From Fuerstiella sp. (GTDB taxonomy: Bacteria > Planctomycetota > Planctomycetia > Planctomycetales > Planctomycetaceae), in NCBI GenBank assembly GCA_022843805.1, contig JALHMY010000022.1, forward strand, positions 39,570-103,569: a stretch of 64,000 nucleotides of DNA, written 5' to 3'. Below are positions 45,194 to 58,400 of this stretch, one piece after another. Below the pieces are notes generated by a model. The model was not told the origin of the DNA. It was given only the letters and a program-made list of their open reading frames with translations, and did no database searches. Numbering within the stretch: position 1 is the first letter of the stretch; each line of letters begins with the position of its first letter. A program made the position numbers and the translations under genes.

Positions 45194-45218
45194 AACGGAT
45201 TCTGCCTCCAAAGTCGTC

Positions 45219-45246
45219 CGCAGGATCGATGAATTGTGATCCTGCG
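45219..45246. terminator. hairpin between convergent genes
   Basis: CGCAGGATC (45219-45227) pairs with GATCCTGCG (45238-45246). It lies between the permease stop and the stop of the leftward secreted-protein gene, but has no T-run, so its strength as a terminator is uncertain. Confidence 0.5.
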
Positions 45247-45260
45247 ACTGACTTGTCGGC

Positions 45261-47210
45261 TTACGGCTTTTTCGTTGTCGGCGGCTGCTTCACCGGTGGT
45301 TTGCTGTCAACTTTCTCCGCAGCGGCAGGTTCCACTGGAGGCCGAATCAGGGTCACGGAATGCCGAATCCATGTGCCCTTCTCGGGGCCGGCCTGACTGT
45401 ATGACATTGACTTGTCGATGAAGTCCATTTTGGCAATGATCCGACCGGCAGCGGGCAACAAACCGGCAAGGTCCTGGATAATGCTCAGATCCGGACGATT
45501 CGCCGCGTCTCCCTGCTGGCCTGCCATTCCGATCAGCATGGGTAGCATAATTCCGGCCTGCTGAAGGCCCTGCGCCATTTGCCGAGTCGATTCACCAATG
45601 TTGCGGTAACTGATTGCGCTGACTGTCCCGCTGACTTCAAGATTGAACTGCCTGAATGTCTCTGACTCAGCGAATGACTGAGCATCACCGCTCCGCACCG
45701 CGAAGACCTGCTGAACAGCATCCGGATGACTTCCAATGATCATCCAGCCATCGCGGAAGCCGATCACCGGTCTCACTCCAGCCATCCCCAAAACGCTGGC
45801 CGAAAGCTCTTCAAAACCTTCCAGCCCGGTCACTTCCTTCAGAGAAAGCCCCTGAGCTTTCACCTGCGGAATCTCCTGCAGAGTATTGATGGCCCGATGC
45901 AGCAGTTCCTGAATCCTTTCCGGTTTGGAACATCGAAGAAACAACACGGATTCAGCCGACTTTCCGACCGGCGAACTTGTTTTTCCAGGAAAACTGAGCG
46001 ACACGAGTTCGCCGCTGAAGGCCTGCAACAGATCAGCGTCCAGATGAAGATCAAGCGAATTCTGAATCGCTTCAAACTTGTCAAACTGTGGCTGACTTTC
46101 AGGAAACCTCGCGGGTATCTCCTTCATCATCCATGAATAAAGAGGTCGAACACTAAAGCCTGCCCATAAACTGAATCCACTGGCATTCGCGGGCACCCAG
46201 CGTTCCCAGTTTTCAAACGGCTGCTGCCTTGCGAACATTTCATAAGCAGCTTTTTCCGCAACCTCAGACTTTAGTCTTCCAAACGATGAGGAACGATTCT
46301 GATAGCCGTCCGTGTATTCCACAGTGACCTCATAATCTGAAACATCCAGCTGATGCAACAGTGCTTCAATCAGTGCCGACACGCGAGCCGCATTTGGATC
46401 CCCATTGCTGACTCGATCGATGAACTGACCGGCACCCTGAAGCTGATCGAACAACGCCTTTCCGTCAAAGAAGACGACAGAGTCCTCTGCCGGAGGAAGA
46501 AGTTTCAAAGCTTCAAGGTACCTGGAATCATCAAACTTGGACACGGATTCAGGAGTTCCAAGCAGCTGCAGGCATTCTTTTGCAAGTTCGACAGATGTCG
46601 AAAATACAAACAGGTCATCCTTAGCGCCTGCTACTGGTTGAAGAGGAACTCCGGCTGGCAGTCGCATTGACACCAGCGTCAGCCCCATCACCGTTTCAGA
46701 TTCCGTTGTGATGGCTCCCTCGGACGCCTGTTCCGCGAGCTTCATCAGGTTTTTAACGGCTTCAGCGAGCGATGCCGCTCCACCGTCCGGTATTCGTGCG
46801 AGAAACACCTGCTGTGATGACGGAAATTCCATCTTCTGAGCATAAAGCACTTCCGTGGTTTTCATCAGTTTGTCGACTTCAACCGGTTCCAGTGCGGTTC
46901 GGACAGCATCTCGCACGGCGATAAACTGCTTTGCGTCCGCTTCCCCTACTCGACTCTGAATCAACTGCAAAACACGCTCCAGAATACGAGTGTCCTGGAC
47001 CGTTTTCCAAACGGCCTCATAGTGGAGCCTCTGGTAGTCGCGTTCCGGATTATGGCGAGCATGAACTGCAAGAAAGGCAGAGGGTGGGGCAGCCTCCCGC
47101 AGGTCTCCGTCTTCACCACGTGAACACACAGGCAGTAAAGATGCCGTAACGATGGTCAGACAGACGACGATCTGCCTCCAGCACATTTCTCTTTGCATAC
47201 GAATACCCAA
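45261..47210 (-). CDS. secreted DUF3352-like protein of unknown function
   Basis: 649 residues. A signal peptide (about 8-32, IVVCLTIVTASLLPVCSRG) is followed by a long soluble region with repeated alpha/beta blocks: QVFLARIPDGGAASLAEAVK, DDLFVFSTSVELAKECLQLL and WMIIGSHPDAVQQVF. These resemble DUF3352-type proteins of planctomycetes that carry two related halves (weak, from memory). The C-terminus is Pro/Lys-rich (KPPVKQPPTTKKP). No catalytic motif is visible. Starts at residues 5 or 8 are also possible. Location is probably periplasmic or extracellular. Confidence 0.7.
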   Translation of the reverse strand: MGIRMQREMCWRQIVVCLTIVTASLLPVCSRGEDGDLREAAPPSAFLAVHARHNPERDYQRLHYEAVWKTVQDTRILERVLQLIQSRVGEADAKQFIAVRDAVRTALEPVEVDKLMKTTEVLYAQKMEFPSSQQVFLARIPDGGAASLAEAVKNLMKLAEQASEGAITTESETVMGLTLVSMRLPAGVPLQPVAGAKDDLFVFSTSVELAKECLQLLGTPESVSKFDDSRYLEALKLLPPAEDSVVFFDGKALFDQLQGAGQFIDRVSNGDPNAARVSALIEALLHQLDVSDYEVTVEYTDGYQNRSSSFGRLKSEVAEKAAYEMFARQQPFENWERWVPANASGFSLWAGFSVRPLYSWMMKEIPARFPESQPQFDKFEAIQNSLDLHLDADLLQAFSGELVSLSFPGKTSSPVGKSAESVLFLRCSKPERIQELLHRAINTLQEIPQVKAQGLSLKEVTGLEGFEELSASVLGMAGVRPVIGFRDGWMIIGSHPDAVQQVFAVRSGDAQSFAESETFRQFNLEVSGTVSAISYRNIGESTRQMAQGLQQAGIMLPMLIGMAGQQGDAANRPDLSIIQDLAGLLPAAGRIIAKMDFIDKSMSYSQAGPEKGTWIRHSVTLIRPPVEPAAAEKVDSKPPVKQPPTTKKP

Positions 47211-47501
47211 TTACAACAGAGGGGACAGACAGATCAGTCTGGAAGCAGCCACTTTGAGCGTGTATTCGCTCAGCCTGACTTTTTCCTGGCAATTTATGAG
47301 AAAAATGCCTGGTTTCCAATGAATCGAGTTCCCCGCATTTGCAAAACCTGACCGGAAAACGGCATTCAGAACGAAAGTGGCCGTCCACGCATGAAATGTC
47401 GGCGGGACCCGTTAGACTTTTCTTACTGTCAAAAGGTGTGCAATTCAGGCGTTCCGCAGAACTCACGATTCTTCAATCTACCCCCAGCCGGTGTCGAAAA
47501 A

Positions 47502-49439
47502 ATGTCTCCGCATCAAGATGTCAGTAAACTGGAAAAACTGCCCTGCAGTGTCTTTGCGAACGCTCGCGAAGCAGCTCGAAGTGTGGCGAAGGAAATTGCC
47601 GCGCTGATCAGAACCCGCGCGGCCGCTGGGAAACCCGCGATTCTCGGTCTGGCAACAGGTTCTACTCCTACCGGAATCTATTCAGAACTGGTTCGGATGC
47701 ATCGCGAAGAGGGACTTTCCTTCGCCAACGTCGTGACGTTCAATCTGGACGAATATTATCCGATGCATCCCGAGGATCTGCAAAGCTACGTGCGTTTCAT
47801 GAGGGAACATCTGTTTAATCAGATTGACATTCCTCCGGGAAACTACAATGTTCCGGATGGTACTCTTGCCGTGGAGAAAGTTGCTGACTACTGCCGCGAC
47901 TACGAGGAGAGAATTGCGGCTCTGGGCGGCATTGACATTCAGATCCTTGGTATCGGCAGAACAGGGCACATCGGTTTCAATGAACCCGGGTCCGATAATA
48001 CCACTCGTACCCGAATGATCACGCTGGATACGGTCACGCGTATTGATGCGGCCAGTGATTTCTTTGGAGCCGAAAACGTTCCCCGACGAGCAATTACCAT
48101 GGGTGTCGGGACCATTCTGGAAGCCAAAAAAGTCTTCATTCTGGCGTTCGGCGAAAACAAGGCGAATATCGTTGCAAGGACGGTGGAAGGCGAAATGTCG
48201 CCGTCAGTTCCTGCAACCTATCTTCAGAAACATCCTAATGTTCAGGTCTTGCTTGATCAGGCAGCCTCCGCGGGATTGACGCGTTTCAAATCGCCATGGC
48301 TGCTGGAATCGGTCGTGTGGGATCCCATAACGATTCGTCGTGCGGTGATCTGGCTGTCAGAAAAGATGAACAAAGCCATCCTGAAACTGACTGACTCTGA
48401 TTACAACGAAGAAGGACTTCAGAGCCTGCTGGCCACCTACGGGTCTGCATACGAAATCAATCTTGAGGTGTTTCGGCATCTGCAGTCGACCATTGTGGGA
48501 TGGCCAGCCGGAAAGCCGGATCATGCCAAGAAGCCAGGCGACCGACCTCGTCCGTTCGACCATATTTTCCCAAAACGAGTGATTATCTTCTCCCCTCATC
48601 CGGATGACGATGTCATTTCCATGGGCGGCACCCTGATTCGGCTCGCCGACCAGGGCCATGACGTTCATATCGCTTATCAGACATCCGGGAATATTGCTGT
48701 TTTCGATGACGACACAATCCGATATGCCGAATTTGTGTCGGATTATTGTGCCCGATTCGGGCTGTTGTCTGATCGCATTACGCAACTGGAAAACCACGTT
48801 GAGGAATTCCTGAAGAACAAGCAGCCGGGACAGGTGGACAGTCACGAGGTGCAGCAAATCAAGGCACTGATTCGTCGAGGTGAGGCTCGCGCGGGGGCAC
48901 GCTGCTGCGGCGTGCCCAATGATCGTTGTCATTTTCTGGACATGCCCTTTTACGAAACCGGTCGCGTCAAGAAAAAGCCACTGGGCAGCGATGATATCAA
49001 AATCCTTGTTGACCTGATGAGAAGTGTTCAACCCCATCAGATCTATGCGGCAGGCGATCTGTCCGATCCCCATGGGACACACCGTACCTGCCTGAAGGCC
49101 ATTATCCAGGCATGTGATGCGTGCCGAAATGACGACTGGTACAAGACGTCAGAGGTCTGGCTGTACCGAGGGGCATGGCAGGAATGGCCAGTCTATCAGA
49201 TCGAAATGGCTGTTCCTCTGAGCCCTCAGGAAGTCAAACAGAAACGCAACGCAATCTTTAAACACCAGTCGCAAAAAGACCGTGCCCTGTTTCCCGGGCC
49301 TGACATGCGGGAATTCTGGCAGCGAGCAGAAGCCCGAAATGCGGACTCTGCAAAACGATATGACAAGCTCGGTCTGGCAGAATATGAAGCCATCGAAGGG
49401 TTTGTGCGATGGGATGGAGTCTGGGGACTGGACGATTAA
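47502..49439 (+). CDS. nagB: glucosamine-6-phosphate deaminase (NagB) fused to PIG-L deacetylase-like domain
   Basis: 645 residues from the ATG at 47502; an extension to 47391 is unlikely. The N-terminal ~270 residues are NagB, which converts glucosamine-6-phosphate to fructose-6-phosphate and ammonia: LGLATGSTPTGIYSELV, FNLDEYYPM (catalytic Asp), GIGRTGHIGFNEPGS (catalytic His) and ITMGVGTILEAKK. The C-terminal part (from about 345) is a PIG-L/LmbE-like deacetylase: FSPHPDDDVISMGGTL holds the metal site and GDLSDPHGTHRT the second motif. One chain could thus deacetylate and deaminate an amino sugar. The fusion occurs in Bacteroidetes and Planctomycetes. No nagA or transporter is adjacent. 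Confidence 0.92.
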   Translation: MSPHQDVSKLEKLPCSVFANAREAARSVAKEIAALIRTRAAAGKPAILGLATGSTPTGIYSELVRMHREEGLSFANVVTFNLDEYYPMHPEDLQSYVRFMREHLFNQIDIPPGNYNVPDGTLAVEKVADYCRDYEERIAALGGIDIQILGIGRTGHIGFNEPGSDNTTRTRMITLDTVTRIDAASDFFGAENVPRRAITMGVGTILEAKKVFILAFGENKANIVARTVEGEMSPSVPATYLQKHPNVQVLLDQAASAGLTRFKSPWLLESVVWDPITIRRAVIWLSEKMNKAILKLTDSDYNEEGLQSLLATYGSAYEINLEVFRHLQSTIVGWPAGKPDHAKKPGDRPRPFDHIFPKRVIIFSPHPDDDVISMGGTLIRLADQGHDVHIAYQTSGNIAVFDDDTIRYAEFVSDYCARFGLLSDRITQLENHVEEFLKNKQPGQVDSHEVQQIKALIRRGEARAGARCCGVPNDRCHFLDMPFYETGRVKKKPLGSDDIKILVDLMRSVQPHQIYAAGDLSDPHGTHRTCLKAIIQACDACRNDDWYKTSEVWLYRGAWQEWPVYQIEMAVPLSPQEVKQKRNAIFKHQSQKDRALFPGPDMREFWQRAEARNADSAKRYDKLGLAEYEAIEGFVRWDGVWGLDD

Positions 49440-49638
49440 TGTTGTTGGCAGGCCGCAGCGAACTCTCGTTTGCTTCCGTTTGTTCAGATTTCCGGGCGCT
49501 CCCCCATTTACCCGCTCGGACTTCGGTATACCAATAGAAGTTCAGAGTGTTTGACGAACGCAAAACGAAACGAATCGCCCGAACGATGGAACGGGTGGAT
49601 GTGTAAGCGATTTATTGCCTGGGAACTGAGAAAAACTG

Positions 49639-50781
49639 ATGTCATCTGACCCTGGAAATGTGCCCGAAAGATCCTCGACCGGGCCGTACCCTTCGGGACG
49701 GCCTGAAGAGCTTCCGCCGGTAACTCCGCCTTCCGCTGGTTACATCATCCAGCTGTTTCTGATTCCAGCGATGATTGTCGCGGCAGTCGTGGCAGTATGG
49801 GCATTGTTCGGCAAACTTGCAGATTCAGAGACGGACTGGAAGCAAATGGTTGCTGAACTGGGCAGCAGCAATGAACATGAGCGCTGGCGATCTGCCCTCG
49901 GACTGGCCCAGTTACTGCGTAATGCAGAACTGGCTCCGGTTGAAGGCGAAATTCCTCTGGCAGAACAGCCCATCATTATCGATGGACTTTCTTCGCTGCT
50001 GACCTCTTCCCTCGATTCGTCAACTGCCTCTGAAGAAGATGTTCGGCATCAGGAATTTCTCGCGAGAACACTGGGATCTCTGCGAGCTGATGGAAAAGTG
50101 CTGCCCGTGCTGGCGCGTGCCGTGTCACCTCAGTACAACTCGGATGTTCGAAAAAGCGCTCTGATGTCGATTGCGTCAATTGCCGGCAGACATTTTGAAG
50201 CAGCCACGGGTTACAATTCCCGCGATGATCTGGCTTCCGTGGCTGTGCTTAAGAAATCTGACAGCCTTCCACTGAAGGAGCCGACAATCAATGACGAGGA
50301 AACCTGGAAACAGCTGAAACTTGCTGGTCAGGACGCCGACCCCATCATCCGCAGCCTTGCGGCGTTTGCCATCGCCAGCGTTAGTGGTCCGGAGGCGATG
50401 GAGATTCTCAACGTGATGTTGCTTGATTCCGACGCGAATACTCGTGCAAACGCGGCCGTCGGGCTTGCGAGAAATGGCAGTTCTGAAGGGTTTAAGACTC
50501 TTCAGGAACTGCTGGAGAAATCGAACGAACGGTTTGACCCGGCTACCGTGGCCGCTCTGAAACCTGAAGAACAGCGACTGGCTCGAAACCAGTACGAGGT
50601 TGAGCAGCCAATCATCGCCAGAAACTGCCTGAGAGCGCTCAGCAGCCTGTGGCTGCAACTACCAGCCACAGAACAGCAGCAAATTCGCGGAATTGTTCAG
50701 CAACTGTCAGACAGGCATTTCGCGCCCGACGTTCGCCTGCAAGCGAAAGAGCTGCTGAGAACAATGACTGTGCAGCAATGA
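49639..50781 (+). CDS. membrane-anchored HEAT-repeat protein
   Basis: 380 residues. A Pro/Ser-rich N-terminus (1-33) is followed by one membrane helix (about 34-58, YIIQLFLIPAMIVAAVVAVW) and a helical repeat domain. Repeats are seen as HERWRSALGLAQLLRN, DVRKSALMSIASIAG, IIRSLAAFAIASVSG, NTRANAAVGLARNG and VRLQAKELLRTM, the HEAT/PBS-lyase type that binds proteins. The domain probably faces the periplasm or cytoplasm as a scaffold; orientation cannot be fixed. No operon partner is evident. Confidence 0.75.
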   Translation: MSSDPGNVPERSSTGPYPSGRPEELPPVTPPSAGYIIQLFLIPAMIVAAVVAVWALFGKLADSETDWKQMVAELGSSNEHERWRSALGLAQLLRNAELAPVEGEIPLAEQPIIIDGLSSLLTSSLDSSTASEEDVRHQEFLARTLGSLRADGKVLPVLARAVSPQYNSDVRKSALMSIASIAGRHFEAATGYNSRDDLASVAVLKKSDSLPLKEPTINDEETWKQLKLAGQDADPIIRSLAAFAIASVSGPEAMEILNVMLLDSDANTRANAAVGLARNGSSEGFKTLQELLEKSNERFDPATVAALKPEEQRLARNQYEVEQPIIARNCLRALSSLWLQLPATEQQQIRGIVQQLSDRHFAPDVRLQAKELLRTMTVQQ

Positions 50782-50823
50782 CTGTGAACGCTGTATAGTG
50801 CTCTGTCAAGCTTTGAATTTCGG

Positions 50824-50879
50824 GTAGTGGACCTTGCTAAAGGTCCTGTAGCGATGGGATCTTTGGCAAGATCCACTAC
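50824..50879. repeat. 56-bp near-perfect palindrome
   Basis: GTAGTGGACCTTGC begins at 50824 and its near-complement GGCAAGATCCACTAC ends at 50879; only a few positions break the symmetry. Two smaller hairpins sit inside (GGACCTT..AAGGTCC and GGATCTT..AAGATCC). It is intergenic, between the HEAT gene and the gyrB 3' end. Confidence 0.8.
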
Positions 50880-51021
50880 ATTCAACCCGAACTCTTTGTC
50901 TTGACGGAGCAATAGGTTCCTGCCCCCCGGAACAGCGAGTTGCCACTGACTCCGGGGTCACTGACGCCTGATATCCAGTCCCCTAAGGACCGGGAAAACA
51001 ATAAGTTATCGCCATAGTCGC

Positions 51022-51063
51022 CTTTCGCTTCGCGAAAGAGCATGCTTTTGCGGAGCAAAAAGC
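51022..51063. repeat. paired hairpins downstream of gyrB
   Basis: CTTTCGC-TTC-GCGAAAG (51022-51038) and GCTTTTGC-GGA-GCAAAAAGC (51044-51063, one bulge) lie side by side 23 bp from the gyrB stop. They may act as transcript 3' ends or belong to the small-palindrome family seen elsewhere in the window. Confidence 0.6.
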
Positions 51064-51085
51064 GACACTTATTGCCTGACAGCGC

Positions 51086-53934
<2,849 letters not shown>

Positions 53935-54035
53935 GGCATCCTTCCTTCTGCATCCCTCTCTCTTCGGCAGCCATTTGGCGAGGCCCCTGTCACGCCAGAC
54001 CGTCCACCGGCCCGACGAAAGCAATCCCTGCGCTG

Positions 54036-55148
54036 TCAGCGATCCTGTGAAAGCGGCATAATGACATATGTATAGGAGTCTTCCACACGAAACACGGCCG
54101 CCGTGTCAGAATCCGTCAGCTGCAGTTCCACCAGGGTCTCCGGCGACAACACTCGCAGAAATTCGGCCACATACTTCGGATCAAACGTGATCCGAATGTC
54201 CTCATGGTCGAATTCCACAGGCAACTCAATCTTTGATTCGCCAATGTCATTGGCCTGACTGCTGAGCGTCACCATCGAATTGCTGAACAGAAAATCAACG
54301 CCCCGACTCTCTTCGTCGGTGATGATCTGAGACTGCTTCACGGCTGAATAAAAAGGAGCCACTGGCAGCGGTATACTGACAGCCCCTGTCCGCGGAATAA
54401 CATCGCGGTATCGGGGAAATCGTCCTTCAACAAGACGGCTGTAAACCGTACAGGCCCCGGTTCGCATCAGCACATCGTTGTCGCGAATCGCCAGATCAAC
54501 GAATTCCGCTGCCGGATCAATCGACCGCTCCAGCAGCGACATCGCCTTCGTGGGAATGACGGTTGTCTTCTCCGGAATTCGCGGACTACCCTGAGCCTCA
54601 CAGGTGGCCGTTGCGACCGCAAGTCGGCGACTGTCCGTCGCCGCAAGAGTCACCATGCCCGATCCAATCTCCAGCAACAAACCGCCGAGTGCATATCGAG
54701 TACTCTCGCTGTCCGTTGCAAAGGAGGTTCGCCGAATCATCTGACGAAATACCATCGCCGGAATTCGAAAAAAGTCCGACTCGTCAAACTCTGGTACCGG
54801 CGGAAACTCCTGCGGATCCTCTGAAGTGAGCCGAAAGGTCGCCGATGCCGCCTTCAGGGTTATCAGGCGATCATTAATGTCGATCACCAGGTTAGCGTCC
54901 TGCAACTCTCGCAAAATTGACGAGACCTTCTGAGTGGGCAGCAAGGCGCCTCCCGTGCTGTTTGTGGTCACGCCGTCGACCCGAAAGCGGATTGCCATTT
55001 CCTGGTCAGTCCCAACCAGCTCAACACCCTGACTTGTGACAGACAGAAAAACGTTCCGAAGGACATCTTTGGGTGTCCGGGTAGGAACAGCCGAGGCGGC
55101 AACCGAAAATGCGGTCGAAAAAAGAGCGCGATCACACGAAAGTTGCAT
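54036..55148 (-). CDS. dnaN: DNA polymerase III beta subunit (sliding clamp)
   Basis: 370 residues, the usual length. Three similar clamp domains are visible: MQLSCDRALFSTAFSVAASA, then FRIPAMVFRQMIRRTSFATD, and PVAPFYSAVKQSQIITDEES, ending with the conserved YTYVIMPLSQDR tail that lines the partner-binding pocket (usual P-M-R/L). The clamp holds DnaE on DNA. It heads the dnaN-dciA-gyrB cluster. No dnaA lies upstream, where many bacteria have it; instead a large secreted-protein gene is found. Confidence 0.96.
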   Translation of the reverse strand: MQLSCDRALFSTAFSVAASAVPTRTPKDVLRNVFLSVTSQGVELVGTDQEMAIRFRVDGVTTNSTGGALLPTQKVSSILRELQDANLVIDINDRLITLKAASATFRLTSEDPQEFPPVPEFDESDFFRIPAMVFRQMIRRTSFATDSESTRYALGGLLLEIGSGMVTLAATDSRRLAVATATCEAQGSPRIPEKTTVIPTKAMSLLERSIDPAAEFVDLAIRDNDVLMRTGACTVYSRLVEGRFPRYRDVIPRTGAVSIPLPVAPFYSAVKQSQIITDEESRGVDFLFSNSMVTLSSQANDIGESKIELPVEFDHEDIRITFDPKYVAEFLRVLSPETLVELQLTDSDTAAVFRVEDSYTYVIMPLSQDR

Positions 55149-55447
55149 GAGTTGCGATACCAGTTTGAGTGGATAATCTCAAAAAAGAGCGATTTGCACT
55201 TCCGGCCGACGAGGCCTGCCAGAGACAGGCTTCGTTCCGAATTGCAACGACGTCATTCCAGCGAAAATTATAGCAATTTTTCGCGCAGTTTGGTATCGAA
55301 CGCAGGCCCTGGCTGCGGACTTGGACCACAGTTCCGGTTTTTCGTCCGCCGCCGGCAGCCGAGCTCTGAAATTACCCCACCCATCCACCCGCTCTGATCC
55401 CCATCAGCGGTCAGTGGGCGTTCCGGGCGTACCGTAAAAAATGGTGC
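55149..55447. other. intergenic region upstream of dnaN
   Basis: About 300 bp without a gene. One near-consensus DnaA box is present (AGTGGATAA, 55168-55176, one mismatch to TTATNCACA on the other strand), too little to call an origin. The dnaN promoter should lie here. Confidence 0.45.
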
Positions 55448-58400
55448 TCACAGCACATCCAGGATTTCACCAATGTTGTTAAATATCACGAAATCATCCG
55501 GTTCCGGAGCTACATCGGTCCTTGCCGCCACGCCGGCAATTGTCAATGGTGCATTAAACGTCAGAGTTAAGGCAGTATTGGACTGGATCGACTGAACGAA
55601 CATCAGGAAATTGGCAGCCTGGAACGAGTCTCCCGGCTGAAGCTGTGTCGTGAACTGTGTTCCCGTACCCTGAACCTGCGCACTCCCGGATGTCAGCGCC
55701 ACTGTGCCGGTCAGCTGCACATTTCCGGGATTGAATTCGAGCAGCGGGACTTCAGCCAGTGAACCGTTGTCGTAAAGATCAACAAAGTCGTGTACTGTCA
55801 GATTGTTAATCTGATTGACAACGGTCATGCCCGTTCCAATCACCCGACCGAATACTGTATGCCGTGCGGCATTCAATGCCGAATTGTTGCCGGTATTGAT
55901 AAACCACTGGCTGGTACCGCTATTGGGCTGATTCGAAAGCAGAGCCATCGAAAGCGTACCAGTCACATTGGAATTCGCCGCATTGAATTCATTTGGGATG
56001 GCAGCATTCGTTGTAACGGGATTCAGCTGCGATCCTGACGCGGTAAAGCCACCCGCCTGTACCACGAAACCATCATCAGATCGCTGAACAATCAGATTGT
56101 CCCAGCGAGGTGAACTGGCATATGACAGAAAATTCTGCACGGTCTGAGGCGCGTCTGCGTCCAGCAGTTCGGCATCCCATGCCCCAACGTTTGTTTCAAA
56201 CCGCATGACGGTGCCGACGGCCAGATGGACGTTCATCGTCTGAGGATTCGAAACTTCCTGGCCAAGCGACGCTCGCATAGCCAGCACATTGGCGCCGCGA
56301 TTGACAGTGTTGTTCAGCAGGCCGACATTCAGGCTGTATGTGCCATCCTGAGCTGCGGTAACCGAAGCATCATCGAATTGCCCGTCTGCGTCGCTGTCCA
56401 CACTGACGGTTGCCCCCGGCTCCGTCGTACCTCGAATATTGAACTGAGCATTTCTTGTAATAACCGTGCCGTTTGACTGTGCCGTTGTGTTCTGACTGAT
56501 ATTCGTAGTCAGGGCGATCTGATCGTTATCTGTAACCGTAACAACTGAGCTGCCGGATGTGACCCCGGTTGCAGATGCAGTAATTGTTACCGGAACATTT
56601 GCGTTCGATAACAGGTCATCCGTTATAGTGGCCGTGAACGTTACGCTGGTCTGATTGGCCGGAATGACGACGGTCGCCGGACCTGAAAGTTTCGTATTTG
56701 TTGAATAGTTCAGGCTGACTGTCTGGTCCGTCGTCTGGACCGTATTTCGCGAAACCGTTATCGACAACCCGGCGGCCCCCACCGCTTCCGAAACTGTCGA
56801 TGTCGCCGGCGCGACAGTAAATGCCGGAACATCATCATCCGTCACTGTAATTGAAACCGAGTCAGCCGCCAGACCAGTGGCCGTAACATTGATGGTGACC
56901 GACACATCGCCATCGTCGAAGTTATTGTTGACCGTGGTCAGATTTACTGTTGCAGACGACACTCCCGCGGGAATCGTAACGGTGGTCGGAGCAGTCAGTC
57001 GACCTGTCGCTGACGACTGGATCGTGACATCCAGTGGTGCGGTGGTGTTAGCCGTGTTTCTGGAAACGGTGAGTTTTGCTGTTCCGGCCGCAGCAGATTC
57101 TGAAACCGTCGCGACATTCAGTGTTGCGCTCAGTTCCGGCTGCTCATTGTCGTCCACGACTACGGAAGCCTGAGCAGCAGCGAAACCAGTTGCGGTTGCC
57201 GACACTATCACCGTGGCATCGCCGTCGGCCACGTTATTGTCAACCGCTGCTCCCGCAAAAGTGACGGATGATGCGTTCGCCGGAATTGTCACGGTCGTTG
57301 CTGTCGTCAGACGTCCGGGTGTACCGGAACTCAGATTCACCGTCAGTGGCTGCGAATTGTCGGCGCTGTTCCGCGACACTGTAAACGTGACAGCGTTCGC
57401 TCCACCATTTTCAGGAACAGTTGCAATATTCGACGTCAGAGCCAGCGCCGCCGCATCTTCACTGGTGACCGTCAGAACGGTCGTTCCGCTGGAAAAGTCA
57501 GCCGCCTGAGCAGTCAGAGTGACGCTTGCACTCGGCTCAAACAGAGTATTGTTGACCGCGGCAACGCTGACTGTGGCAGACGTTTGACCAGCGAGGATGG
57601 TGACTGTTGCCGGGACCGTCGCCTTTAACGTATTGGAACTGGTCAGATTCACAACCAGCGGAGATGTTGTAGGACCAGAACGAGTGACCGTCAGAATACT
57701 GGCGTCAGCCCCGGCGGACTCAGCGACCGTCGCAACACTGAGCTGCGCGGTCAGCACCGGAACAAAGAACGTTGAAATCGCCGTCGCCCGAGCAATCGCT
57801 CCCGATACCGGTGCCGTGATACGATCCGCTACCAAAGTGTCACTGACGTCTCCACGGGACGCACTGAATAACTTCAAACCACTCATGGCGACCTGACTGC
57901 CAATCTCGGCAAGATCATTGCCAGGCCCGCCAAACACACGCACCTTGTCCTGAAAAACACTCTGCCCCTGAACAACAAAGTTATCCGAACCAGACGACTG
58001 ATCGAGAGTAGTACGATCGCGAACCGTACTCGTGTCGATCATGACGATGTCGGAACCTGTGCCCGTGGAAATCAGCAAATCGTCATGCAGTGTTGAATTC
58101 CTGATGACAACATCGTCGTCGCCACCATGCGTCAGGATCGTCGTATCATCATTGACGGTACTGTTTGTCAGCACAACGTCATCATTGCCGGACCCGGTAT
58201 GAATACGCAAATCGCCGCCTGTGGTCGTGCTGCTGACGTTTACCACCACACTCGAACCCACGGCGATCAGAGTCGCATTTCGCCCGACTGAAGAATTCTG
58301 CACGCTGAGCTGATCATTTCCTCCGGCAGAATTGATGACCAGATTCCTGTTTACACTGGTACTGACAATGCCAATTCGGTCATTGCCCTCACCCGAGTAA

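Noticed and set aside
55168..55176. DnaA box as evidence for the replication origin
   Set aside because: A single near-consensus box upstream of dnaN is expected by chance or for autoregulation; no cluster of boxes or AT-rich unwinding region is seen.
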